Shown in pieces: positions 5,971-11,692 of a stretch of 11,692 nucleotides of DNA. Made by a program: the position numbers and the translations under genes. Source of the stretch: CAVHIG01 sp963636105. GTDB lineage: Bacteria; Bacillota; Clostridia; Peptostreptococcales; Anaerovoracaceae. Each line of letters begins with the position of its first letter. The first letter of the stretch is position 1. The notes below the pieces were generated by a model, which had not been told where the DNA came from, made no database searches, and saw nothing but the letters and a program-made list of their open reading frames with translations. The stretch covers positions 1 through 11,692 of the forward strand of contig CAVHIG010000054.1 in NCBI GenBank assembly GCA_963636105.1, given 5' to 3'.

Positions 5971-7080
5971 ATGAAGGTTTTGAGCGTGTTTGGCACGAGG
6001 CCTGAGGCGATAAAAATGGCGCCTCTTGTGAAAAAGCTTGAGGCGGCGGACGGCATAGAGTCCGTGCTTTGCATTACGGCGCAGCACAGGGAGATGCTGG
6101 ATCAGGTGCTTTCACTTTTTGAGCTTGTGCCTGATTATGATTTGAATATAATGAAGCCGAATCAGACAATCGGCATGATTACGACGAATGTAATGACGGG
6201 GCTTGAGGACGTCCTCAAAAAGGAAAAGCCGGACCTGGTGCTGGTGCACGGGGATACGACGACTACGTTTGCGGCGGCGCTGGCGAGCTTTTATCAGCAG
6301 GTGCCGGTGGGTCATGTGGAAGCCGGACTGCGCACATATGACAAGTATTCTCCGTACCCGGAGGAGATGAATAGAGTGCTTACAGGGCATATCGCCGATT
6401 TGCATTTTTCGCCGACGGAGAGGAACAGGCAGAATCTGCTGCGCGAAAATATCGCGGACGAGAAGATTTTTATCACGGGAAATACGGTGATAGACGCGCT
6501 TTTGCAGGTTGCGGGCAAGCCTTACGAATTTGAGGATCCGACGCTCAAGCATCTTGATTTTGAAGGGCACAGGGTCATCACGGTCACCTGCCACAGAAGG
6601 GAAAATCTCGGCGAAAATATGGAGCATATCTTTGGCGCGATCAGAGCTATTGCTGAGGAATTTGAGGATGTGGAGGTCGTATATCCGGTGCATCTAAATC
6701 CGAAGGTGAGAGAAATCGCGGGGCGCATCCTGGCCGGAATGGACAGAGTGCACCTGATAGATCCGCTGGAGTATCAGCCGTTTGTGAATTTGATGGCAAA
6801 ATCCTACTTTATTATCACGGATTCCGGCGGAATGCAGGAGGAGGCGCCGTCGCTTGGCAAGCCGGTGCTTGTGGTGCGCAAGGAGACAGAACGCCCTGAG
6901 GCTATGGAGGCAGGCACGGTGAAGCTCGCGGGAGTGGAAAAGGATACCATTTATGCCATGGCAAAGGAGCTTTTGACGGATAAGGCTGCGTATGACGCTA
7001 TGGCGCACGCGGCAAATCCTTACGGCGACGGTCACGCCTGCGACAGGATAGTGGAGATAATTAAGGGCTGGAAGAGCTGA
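5971..7080 (+). CDS. mnaA: UDP-N-acetylglucosamine 2-epimerase (non-hydrolysing)
   Basis: The enzyme interconverts UDP-GlcNAc and UDP-ManNAc in the cytoplasm, giving the ManNAc donor for teichoic acid linkage units or other surface glycans. The 369-residue length and motifs match the WecB/MnaA family: GTRPEAIKMAP at 8-18, TAQHREMLDQ, VHGDTTTTFA, HVEAGLRT, PYPEEMNR, GNTVIDAL, TCHRRENLG, DSGGMQEEAP and RPEAMEAGT. The ATG at 5971 has a strong GGAGGGG site 7 nt upstream and starts at the family's usual N-terminus. The in-frame TTG at 5890, overlapping the tagO stop, adds 27 unconserved residues through the palindrome and is rejected. Its position after tagO supports a joint role in wall polymer precursor supply. 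The gene ends in a clear terminator. wecB is the equivalent name in enteric bacteria. Confidence 0.94.
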   Translation: MKVLSVFGTRPEAIKMAPLVKKLEAADGIESVLCITAQHREMLDQVLSLFELVPDYDLNIMKPNQTIGMITTNVMTGLEDVLKKEKPDLVLVHGDTTTTFAAALASFYQQVPVGHVEAGLRTYDKYSPYPEEMNRVLTGHIADLHFSPTERNRQNLLRENIADEKIFITGNTVIDALLQVAGKPYEFEDPTLKHLDFEGHRVITVTCHRRENLGENMEHIFGAIRAIAEEFEDVEVVYPVHLNPKVREIAGRILAGMDRVHLIDPLEYQPFVNLMAKSYFIITDSGGMQEEAPSLGKPVLVVRKETERPEAMEAGTVKLAGVEKDTIYAMAKELLTDKAAYDAMAHAANPYGDGHACDRIVEIIKGWKS

Positions 7081-7124
7081 AAAAACAAGACCCGGGACAG
7101 ATAATCCCGGGCCTTGTTTTTTTT
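7081..7124. terminator. Bidirectional intrinsic terminator
   Basis: The stem CCCGGGA/TCCCGGG (7091-7097/7105-7111) continues after one mismatch through CAAG/CTTG to an A-run (7081-7085) and a T-run (7117-7124). Read from either side, a GC-rich stem is followed by T's. It directly follows the epimerase stop, and its T-run overlaps the last codon (stop) of the converging IclR-type gene, so it can end both transcripts. Confidence 0.93.
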
Positions 7125-7878
7125 AATATTGTGCAGCCTGAATTTTTGATGAAATGGCGGCGGCGTATTTGCGTACGAGGACTTTCACGCTTTCATACGT
7201 CTTGTCGTCCATTCTCACCGTAGGCGCAGAGACAGAGATTGCAAAAAGGAGCTTTTTGCCGCTCAGATAGATAGGTGCGCCTGCGCAGCGCAGCCCGGCA
7301 TTGAAGGCCTCATCATCCGTGGCATAACCATCCTTTTTTGTCTTATGCAGCATGGCAAGAAATTCCTCTTGTGACATTTTTATGTCAGCCGCATTGTTTT
7401 CATAGACCCAATTTATAGTCGCATCGCTCATGTGACTCAGGAATATGCGTCCTACACTTGTGCAATGAGCCGGAAACTGCTTATAAAGCGGGAAATTCGG
7501 CCTCAGCACAAAATGGCTTTCGGACGTATATACATTGGATATCTTGTCGCCTGAGCAGGTGGCGAGATTTACATTCTCTCCCGTCTGACGGCAAAGCTCA
7601 TCCGCGCCCTTTTCGGCGATTTCCTGATATTTCTTATACTGCCCGCATTTCTGCGCGTAGATTAGCATCTTGCTTCCGAGACTATATCTCTTGTTTTCTT
7701 TATTCTGAGCCAGAAGTCCTTCGTATTCCAAGCACTGTATGATACGGTGCACCGAGCTTACGGGCAAGCCGACCATAGAGGCGAGATCCGAGGAGCTTAT
7801 CTCCTGACTATCGTCCGCAAAGCAGTCCAATATATCGAATGCCTTGAGTGGTGTAGTCAGATACAAATTATTCTTCAT
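7123..7878 (-). CDS. IclR-family transcriptional regulator
   Basis: This 251-residue DNA-binding regulator has the IclR layout: an N-terminal winged helix-turn-helix (about 8-70; recognition region DLASMVGLPVSSVHRIIQCL at 31-50, wing ENKRYSLGSKML) and a C-terminal effector-binding domain with the HCTSVGRIFLS motif at 138-148. The ATG at 7878 is chosen for three reasons: homology starts there, GAGGA lies upstream (12-nt spacing), and the only good promoter on this strand has its -10 at 7933-7938, so a start at 7980 would lie upstream of transcription. The gene is divergent from the proline-type operon and is its natural candidate regulator. Family members may repress or activate and usually bind small organic acids. 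The effector here is unknown; proline, P5C or hydroxyproline are guesses from context. Confidence 0.9.
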   Translation of the reverse strand: MKNNLYLTTPLKAFDILDCFADDSQEISSSDLASMVGLPVSSVHRIIQCLEYEGLLAQNKENKRYSLGSKMLIYAQKCGQYKKYQEIAEKGADELCRQTGENVNLATCSGDKISNVYTSESHFVLRPNFPLYKQFPAHCTSVGRIFLSHMSDATINWVYENNAADIKMSQEEFLAMLHKTKKDGYATDDEAFNAGLRCAGAPIYLSGKKLLFAISVSAPTVRMDDKTYESVKVLVRKYAAAISSKIQAAQY

Positions 7879-7932
7879 AATATCACACTTATCCTCATTA
7901 AAATCTGTCGCATTTAACCTTTTGATGGAGTT

Positions 7933-7961
7933 ATTATACCGCCACAGATTGAATATTGCAA
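7933..7961 (-). promoter_or_regulatory. Promoter of the IclR-type gene
   Basis: On the minus strand TTGCAA (7956-7961) and a perfect TATAAT (7933-7938) are spaced by 17 bp. The predicted start near 7926 gives a leader of about 48 nt to the ATG at 7878. Confidence 0.8.
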
Positions 7962-7994
7962 GAAAAATTTTAAAAATCAAACCAATATTTGCAA
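7952..7994. promoter_or_regulatory. Paired AATATT(T)GCAA repeats, candidate operator
   Basis: AATATTGCAA (7952-7961) and AATATTTGCAA (7984-7994) are direct repeats about 32 bp apart, roughly three helical turns. The first includes the -35 box of the iclR-type promoter and the second includes a candidate plus-strand -35 box. Next to the second is a small dyad, GCAAAAA-AATTA-TTTTTGC (7991-8009). Such placement suits autoregulation and control of the divergent operon, but this is inference. Confidence 0.4.
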
Positions 7995-8017
7995 AAAAAT
8001 TATTTTTGCTGTACTAT
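7989..8017 (+). promoter_or_regulatory. Candidate divergent plus-strand promoter
   Basis: TTGCAA (7989-7994), 17 bp, then TACTAT (8012-8017), which matches the -10 consensus at four of six bases. Transcription would start near 8025, just before the structured element at 8038-8100 and about 460 nt before the reductase gene. Confidence 0.35.
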
Positions 8018-8037
8018 ATATTAAAAAGCAAGGGACT

Positions 8038-8100
8038 GCGGAAACTGCCCAGAGCTTGCGAAAAAGCGAGGGCGCGCCGCAAAAACCGCGCAGTTTCCGC
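8038..8100. ncRNA. Candidate branched RNA structure
   Basis: An 11-bp perfect inverted repeat, GCGGAAACTGC (8038-8048) and GCAGTTTCCGC (8090-8100), encloses 41 nt that can hold two small stems: 8055-8059/8066-8070, and a GC-rich one around 8072-8089 whose arms partly compete with the outer stem. The result is a three-way-junction shape. It stands out as GC-rich in an AT-rich gap. No known RNA family was recognised and the transcribed strand is uncertain. Confidence 0.35.
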
Positions 8101-8202
8101 AAAAAATCCCCCTGCAAAACCCCCATAAAAGAGTAAGCAATGAAAAGTTCGACAAAAAATAGACGCGCAAATTATTCCAAAATGCGGGAAAATTACTTTC
8201 CA

Positions 8203-8238
8203 CAAAAAATTTTCTCCAAATTTTTTGAAAATTTTTTG
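8203..8238. repeat. 12-bp perfect AT-rich inverted repeat
   Basis: CAAAAAATTTTC (8203-8214) and GAAAATTTTTTG (8227-8238) flank a 12-nt loop that is itself T-rich. The A/T tracts suggest curved DNA upstream of the operon promoter. A small GC hairpin, CGCGG/CCGCG (8272-8276/8283-8287), and another dyad, TGGACTTTT/AAAAGTCCA (8310-8318/8339-8347), follow. Otherwise 8101-8361 holds no recognisable gene. Confidence 0.6.
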
Positions 8239-8361
8239 ATTTAGGAAATATTCAGAATTTTCGGTATAGAACGCGGTCTAAGCCGCGCGGGGTGCAATTT
8301 TGTGGAGATTGGACTTTTGAGGCAGGGATATGGGGGCGAAAAGTCCAGTATTCGTTCTGTG

Positions 8362-8390
8362 TTGTGGTCTATTTTTGTATGTGATATTAT
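8362..8390 (+). promoter_or_regulatory. Probable promoter of the imino-acid operon
   Basis: TTGTGG (8362-8367) and TATTAT (8385-8390) are spaced by 17 bp. The -10 box lies within GTGA-TATTAT-TCAC, a short dyad. The expected transcript starts near 8397, giving a leader of about 90 nt. Confidence 0.5.
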
Positions 8391-8421
8391 TCACTAAACA
8401 AAAGGGAATCCCAAAACTTAG

Positions 8422-8454
8422 ATTCTCCCCGGCCGGCAGATTTTGCGGGAGAAT
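8422..8454 (+). promoter_or_regulatory. Leader hairpin before the reductase gene
   Basis: ATTCTCCC (8422-8429) pairs with GGGAGAAT (8447-8454) around a 17-nt loop that contains CGGCCGGC. It ends 14 nt before the AGGAGG site (8469-8474). It could modulate mRNA stability or translation; no T-tract follows, so it is not a terminator. Confidence 0.4.
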
Positions 8455-8484
8455 GTGTAGGAATAAAGAGGAGGATATTTTATC

Positions 8485-9282
8485 ATGAAGAAGATTGTAT
8501 TTTTCGGCGGCGGCCCAATGGGCACTGGTATTATGGGCGGACTTATCAGAAGCGGACTTGTAGATCCTAAGCAGATCGTTGTAAGTGAGCTTTTGCCTGC
8601 AAGACGTGAGTACCTCGAGAAGGAGCTCGGAGTGCTGACTACTACTGATCCGACAGAGGCAGCAGACGCGGATGTAGTTCTGATCGCTGTAAACGCAAAG
8701 CAGATCCCAAGTGTTACAAAGGGACTCAAGCCACATCTTTCAAAGGATACAATCGTTATTTCAATCGCATGCGGCGTAGCACTGGGCGTACTTGAAGAGC
8801 AGCTCGGCGCGGACAAGAAGATTCTGAGAGTTATGCCAAATACTCTTATCGAGTCCAAGAACGGTTATTCCGCTGCATGTATAAATCCAAATGTCAATGA
8901 GGATGACAAGAAGGTCATCACAAGCTTCCTGGATGCTCTCGGACAGACAATGTACGTAACTGAGGAAATGTTCGAGACATTTACAGCATTCTGCTGCACA
9001 GGTCCTATCTGGTTCTACAAGACTGTAGAGACTCTCATCGATGCCGGCGTATATGCAGGCTTCAGCAGACTTGAAAGCAGAAATATGGTTATCAAAAATA
9101 TGCTCGGCGTAGCATCAGTGCTGGACGCAAGCGGAATTCACCCGGCTCTCAAGGTAGACGATATGACTTCCCCTGCAGGAGTAACTATCGAGGCTCTTCA
9201 GGTTCTGGAGCAGCAGGGCTTTGAAGGCGCTCTCATGACGTCCGTAAACGCCGCTGTTAAAAAGGCAAATTCGATTCATTAA
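8485..9282 (+). CDS. proC: Pyrroline-5-carboxylate reductase-like protein
   Basis: ProC reduces 1-pyrroline-5-carboxylate to L-proline with NAD(P)H. The 265-residue length, the N-terminal Rossmann motif FFGGGPMGTG (6-15), VMPNT (117-121) and the C-terminal DMTSPAGVTIEALQVLEQQG (226-245) place it in the family. Some normally strict positions differ: the usual SGSGPAY substrate-site segment reads CCTGPIW (170-176), and SPGGTT reads SPAGVT (229-234). Cofactor binding seems intact, while the substrate pocket may be altered, so a related cyclic imine is possible. The ATG has a strong AGGAGG site 10 nt upstream. It is first in an apparent operon with a permease and a proline racemase, which points to a role in catabolism or redox balance rather than in biosynthesis alone. 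Family is firm; exact substrate is not. Confidence 0.85.
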   Translation: MKKIVFFGGGPMGTGIMGGLIRSGLVDPKQIVVSELLPARREYLEKELGVLTTTDPTEAADADVVLIAVNAKQIPSVTKGLKPHLSKDTIVISIACGVALGVLEEQLGADKKILRVMPNTLIESKNGYSAACINPNVNEDDKKVITSFLDALGQTMYVTEEMFETFTAFCCTGPIWFYKTVETLIDAGVYAGFSRLESRNMVIKNMLGVASVLDASGIHPALKVDDMTSPAGVTIEALQVLEQQGFEGALMTSVNAAVKKANSIH

Positions 9283-9295
9283 TCTTACCATTCTG

Positions 9296-9323
9296 GGAGC
9301 GGCTTCGCCTCCGATGCCGCTCC
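9296..9323 (+). other. Intercistronic hairpin between reductase and permease genes
   Basis: GGAGCGGC (9296-9303) and GCCGCTCC (9316-9323) form a perfect 8-bp GC-rich stem with a 12-nt loop in the 72-bp gap. No T-run follows, so it is more likely an mRNA stabilising or processing element than a terminator. Confidence 0.5.
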
Positions 9324-9354
9324 ACAGGAAAAATGAGAGAAAGGAGATGAAGGA

Positions 9355-10503
9355 ATGAAAAAGGAAAGAAATTGGTTTGTAGAAGCTATTATGTTGGCTG
9401 GTGCCTACACCGCTTTTAATATTGGTTCCGGATTTGCAACCGGTAACGAGGTAATGCAGTTCTTTGATTCTTGGGGCGGTTATTGGCCTTATATAATATG
9501 GGCTCTTGGCCTGATTTTCGCACTCGTAACAAATCATATTATGTATAACACAGGCATGACCGTAGATATGGATACATACGGAAGCCCTTATCAGTATTAT
9601 TGTGGCAAGACTATAGGAAAAATATTTGACATTTATGTTTATCTTTGCCTTATTGCGTTTGTACTTGTAATGATTTCTGGCTCCGGCGCTACTGTAAATC
9701 AGTACTATGGTGTGCCTGAGTGGGTAGGAACGATCGGCATGGGCATCGTATGCGGACTTATTGCATGTCTTGGTCTTCGTAAGCTGGTAGATGTACTCGG
9801 AGTTATCGGAATAGTTATTCTCGCATTTACTGTTAGCTGTGCTGTCTATATGATTTTCACAGCAGATGTAGGTCCGATAGAAGCTACCGCAAGATCAGCT
9901 GAATATGTAGCAGAGGGAAAGATTCTCCAGCCTAACGTTTTCGGTATCAAGCATCCACTTGTATGTGGCTTCTCATACTCCGGCGTTTTGATGATGTGCT
10001 GCATCGCTTGGGTACATGCAACAGGCAAAATGCTGAATGGCAGAAAGCAAAGAAATGCAACGACATTATTGTCATCATTCTTCTATTACATTCCGGTTAT
10101 AGCTGTTGTACTGGCACTTGCTCTTAACCTTGATGCAATCGCGGGTACTCAGATTCCAATGCTGGCAGCAGTACAGAACATGATTCCGAAGCTTGCCGGT
10201 CCTTATACAATAATCATTATTCTTGGAATATTTACTACAGCTACAGGCCAGCTCTTCCTGATCGGTGATAGATTCGGAAAAGAAGGTCACAAGAGCTTTT
10301 ACTTTGTTATCTTTGGAACGGTAGCCTTTGCTATAATAGGCGGTTTGTTCCTGCCGTTTAGCGTAATAGTAAATATCGTATACTCCATAATGGGTATGAC
10401 TGGTATACTTATGGCCATATTTATGGTAGTAAAGGTTCTCAGAGTACGTTCTGCAGCAAAAAACGATGCACCTAATTTAGGGAAAGCGGAAATGGCTGAG
10501 TAA
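9355..10503 (+). CDS. YkvI-family membrane protein, probable amino/imino acid transporter
   Basis: This 382-residue polytopic membrane protein has about ten to eleven hydrophobic segments. Its first segment reads AGAYTAFNIGSGFATGNEVMQFF (15-37); the GxGFATGxE pattern marks the YkvI-like group related to LeuT-fold amino acid permeases, where the broken first helix lines the substrate site. The short motif YGSPYQYYCG (75-84) follows. Group members are poorly characterised. The gene lies between the P5C reductase-like and proline racemase genes, so uptake (or exchange) of proline, hydroxyproline or a similar compound is the best inference. AAAGGAG (9340-9346) lies 8 nt before the ATG. The last 20 residues are hydrophilic. 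A 23-nt gap links it to the racemase gene, consistent with cotranscription. Confidence 0.8.
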   Translation: MKKERNWFVEAIMLAGAYTAFNIGSGFATGNEVMQFFDSWGGYWPYIIWALGLIFALVTNHIMYNTGMTVDMDTYGSPYQYYCGKTIGKIFDIYVYLCLIAFVLVMISGSGATVNQYYGVPEWVGTIGMGIVCGLIACLGLRKLVDVLGVIGIVILAFTVSCAVYMIFTADVGPIEATARSAEYVAEGKILQPNVFGIKHPLVCGFSYSGVLMMCCIAWVHATGKMLNGRKQRNATTLLSSFFYYIPVIAVVLALALNLDAIAGTQIPMLAAVQNMIPKLAGPYTIIIILGIFTTATGQLFLIGDRFGKEGHKSFYFVIFGTVAFAIIGGLFLPFSVIVNIVYSIMGMTGILMAIFMVVKVLRVRSAAKNDAPNLGKAEMAE

Positions 10504-10526
10504 TTGTAAAAGAGGGGAGATTTCGT

Positions 10527-11531
10527 ATGAATATCATTAATTCCATCCGTGCGGTGGATACTCACACTATGGGTCAGGCTACACGCGTGATTATAGGCGG
10601 TTTGCCGGCACTCAAGGGAAAGACTATGATGGATAAAAAGCACTATTTTATGGAGCATTATGACCATCTGCGTCGTGCTTGCATGCTGGAACCACGCGGC
10701 CATGCGGATATGTTTGGCGCGATTGTAACTGAGCCTTGCGATCAGGATTGCGATTATGGCATGCTCTTTATTGACGGCGAAGGCTGCCTGAATATGTGCG
10801 GTCATGGTACTATCGGAGTGGCAACGGCGCTTGTTGAGCTTGGAATGGTGAACGTTACCGAGCCTTATACCGATTTGAAGCTGGAGTCCCCGGCGGGCGT
10901 TGTTCATGTAAAGGTAAAGGTAGAAAACGGACGTGCGGTGGAAGTTACATTCAGAAATGTCCCTGCATTCCTATACAAAAAGGATATCGTTGTAAAGGTT
11001 CCGGAAATAGGTGACGTAAAAATGGATATCGCCTTTGGCGGCAGCTTCTTCGGTATTGTGAATAAGGATCAGATGAATATCAATAATATTTGTCCGGCAG
11101 AGCTATCCACTATCATACCAAAGGCTTTGTCCTTGATGAAGTGTGTGAATGAGCAGGTTGAAGTGCAGCATCCTACGCTTGATATCAACAGCGTAGAGTT
11201 GATTGAGATCTACGGACCTCCGAAGACTCCTGGCGTGGACGTACAGAACATCGTAGTTCTCGGACACGGCGAAGTTGACCGTTCGCCTTGCGGCACCGGT
11301 ACTTGCGCAAAGCTGTCTACACTTGTAGCACGCGGCAAACTGGACATCGGTCAGGAATTTGTGCATGAAAGCGTACTGTGCACAAGCTTCAGAGCAAAGG
11401 CTCTCGAAAAGACAAAGGTGGCAGATTACGATGCTATAATTCCGGAAATAACAGGAAGCGCTTATGTGACAGGCTTCAATAATCTCTTGATAGACGATTC
11501 CGATCCGGTGAAGTACGGTTTTGTTTTATAG
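10527..11531 (+). CDS. prdF: Proline racemase (PrdF-like)
   Basis: The enzyme interconverts L- and D-proline by a cofactor-free two-base mechanism; D-proline is the substrate of D-proline reductase in Stickland fermentation. Both catalytic cysteines are visible: Cys91 in NMCGHGTIG and Cys255 in DRSPCGTGTC. Two cysteines argue against the trans-3-hydroxyproline dehydratase subgroup, which replaces the second by Thr. The N-terminal RAVDTHTMGQATRV, EPRGHADMFGA, VPAFLYKKDI and the C-terminal ITGSAYVTGFN agree with clostridial proline racemases, and the length (334) is the same. Position 260 is Cys where racemases usually have Ser. A 4-hydroxyproline 2-epimerase is the main alternative, but overall resemblance is to the proline enzymes. 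AGAGGGGAG (10511-10519) lies 7 nt before the ATG. Reductase genes (prdA/prdB) are not in the window. Confidence 0.9.
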   Translation: MNIINSIRAVDTHTMGQATRVIIGGLPALKGKTMMDKKHYFMEHYDHLRRACMLEPRGHADMFGAIVTEPCDQDCDYGMLFIDGEGCLNMCGHGTIGVATALVELGMVNVTEPYTDLKLESPAGVVHVKVKVENGRAVEVTFRNVPAFLYKKDIVVKVPEIGDVKMDIAFGGSFFGIVNKDQMNINNICPAELSTIIPKALSLMKCVNEQVEVQHPTLDINSVELIEIYGPPKTPGVDVQNIVVLGHGEVDRSPCGTGTCAKLSTLVARGKLDIGQEFVHESVLCTSFRAKALEKTKVADYDAIIPEITGSAYVTGFNNLLIDDSDPVKYGFVL

Positions 11532-11535
11532 GCTT

Positions 11536-11557
11536 ACAATTTGTCGTGACAATTTGT
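11536..11557 (+). repeat. Short direct repeat after the racemase gene
   Basis: ACAATTTGT occurs at 11536-11544 and 11549-11557, 13 bp start to start, in the 70-bp gap before the last gene. No terminator is seen in this gap, so readthrough from the racemase gene is likely. Confidence 0.5.
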
Positions 11558-11601
11558 GCTCATGACTTAGAATATCAAAAAATATATAAAGGAGAAAAAC
11601 A

Positions 11602-11692
11602 ATGGTAGCTGAAAGATTGAAGAATTTGGAAGTTGTATCCAAGGCAAACGTATATTGGGACGGTAAGGTTACTAGCCGTACATATTTCACTG
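11602..11692 (+). CDS. ppnP: Pyrimidine/purine nucleoside phosphorylase PpnP-like (DUF1255), 5' part only
   Basis: Only the first 30 codons are present; the gene runs off the window end. The N-terminus contains KANVYWDGKVTSRT, which resembles the opening of PpnP/YaiE (DUF1255) cupin proteins of about 95-105 residues. PpnP splits nucleosides phosphorolytically. A strong AAAGGAG site (11588-11594) lies 7 nt before the ATG. The spacing from the racemase gene (70 bp, no terminator) suggests it is in the same operon. Its role beside imino-acid genes is unclear. The call rests on a short stretch recognised from memory. Confidence 0.6.
   Translation, partial: MVAERLKNLEVVSKANVYWDGKVTSRTYFT

Noticed and set aside
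7879..7980. Upstream ATG at 7980 for the IclR-type regulator
   Set aside because: It lies upstream of the predicted transcription start and adds residues outside the family's N-terminus.
8278..8736. Minus-strand open frame of 152 codons overlapping the reductase gene
   Set aside because: It is antisense to a well-supported gene and its operon promoter, with no recognisable domain.

Overview
The window looks like a chromosomal piece of an anaerobic, low-to-mid GC Firmicute of the Clostridia. This rests on strong AGGAGG-type ribosome binding sites, a PrdF-like proline racemase, a YkvI-type permease and a TagO/MnaA teichoic-acid precursor pair. The exact genus cannot be told from the sequence. 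No rRNA, tRNA, CRISPR array, phage gene or transposase is visible.

Layout. 1-284 holds four hairpin-forming inverted repeats built on AAAGGTATCGTGA. 393-836 carries a perfect sigma-70 promoter, a dyad at the predicted transcription start and a leader of about 400 nt ahead of an acyl-CoA synthetase (837-2576). 2577-2873 has two copies of a second palindrome, and the second copy competes with another hairpin, just before truA (2874-3776). 3777-4234 holds a 17-bp tandem triplication and a third palindrome family (CGCAAAAATGTAT). A same-strand group follows: ComEB-type dCMP deaminase (4235-4693), TagO/WecA-type GlcNAc-1-phosphate transferase (4700-5893) and UDP-GlcNAc 2-epimerase (5971-7080). It ends in a bidirectional terminator shared with a converging IclR-type regulator gene (7123-7878, minus strand).

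From 7879 to 8484 is a 606-bp regulatory region between the iclR-type gene and a divergent operon. The operon encodes a P5C reductase-like protein (8485-9282), a YkvI-family permease (9355-10503), a PrdF-like proline racemase (10527-11531) and the start of a PpnP-like gene (11602 onward, cut by the window end). The likely theme is uptake and interconversion of proline or related imino acids (P5C to L-proline to D-proline), possibly feeding Stickland fermentation. The IclR-type protein is the obvious candidate regulator.

Points of most interest are: the imino-acid operon, whose reductase departs from the ProC active-site consensus; the two divergent promoters whose -35 boxes lie in matching AATATT(T)GCAA repeats; three unrelated palindrome families each confined to one gap; an attenuator-like hairpin switch before a TTG-initiated truA; and Gly/Ser/Ala-rich low-complexity insertions or tails in three neighbouring housekeeping proteins.
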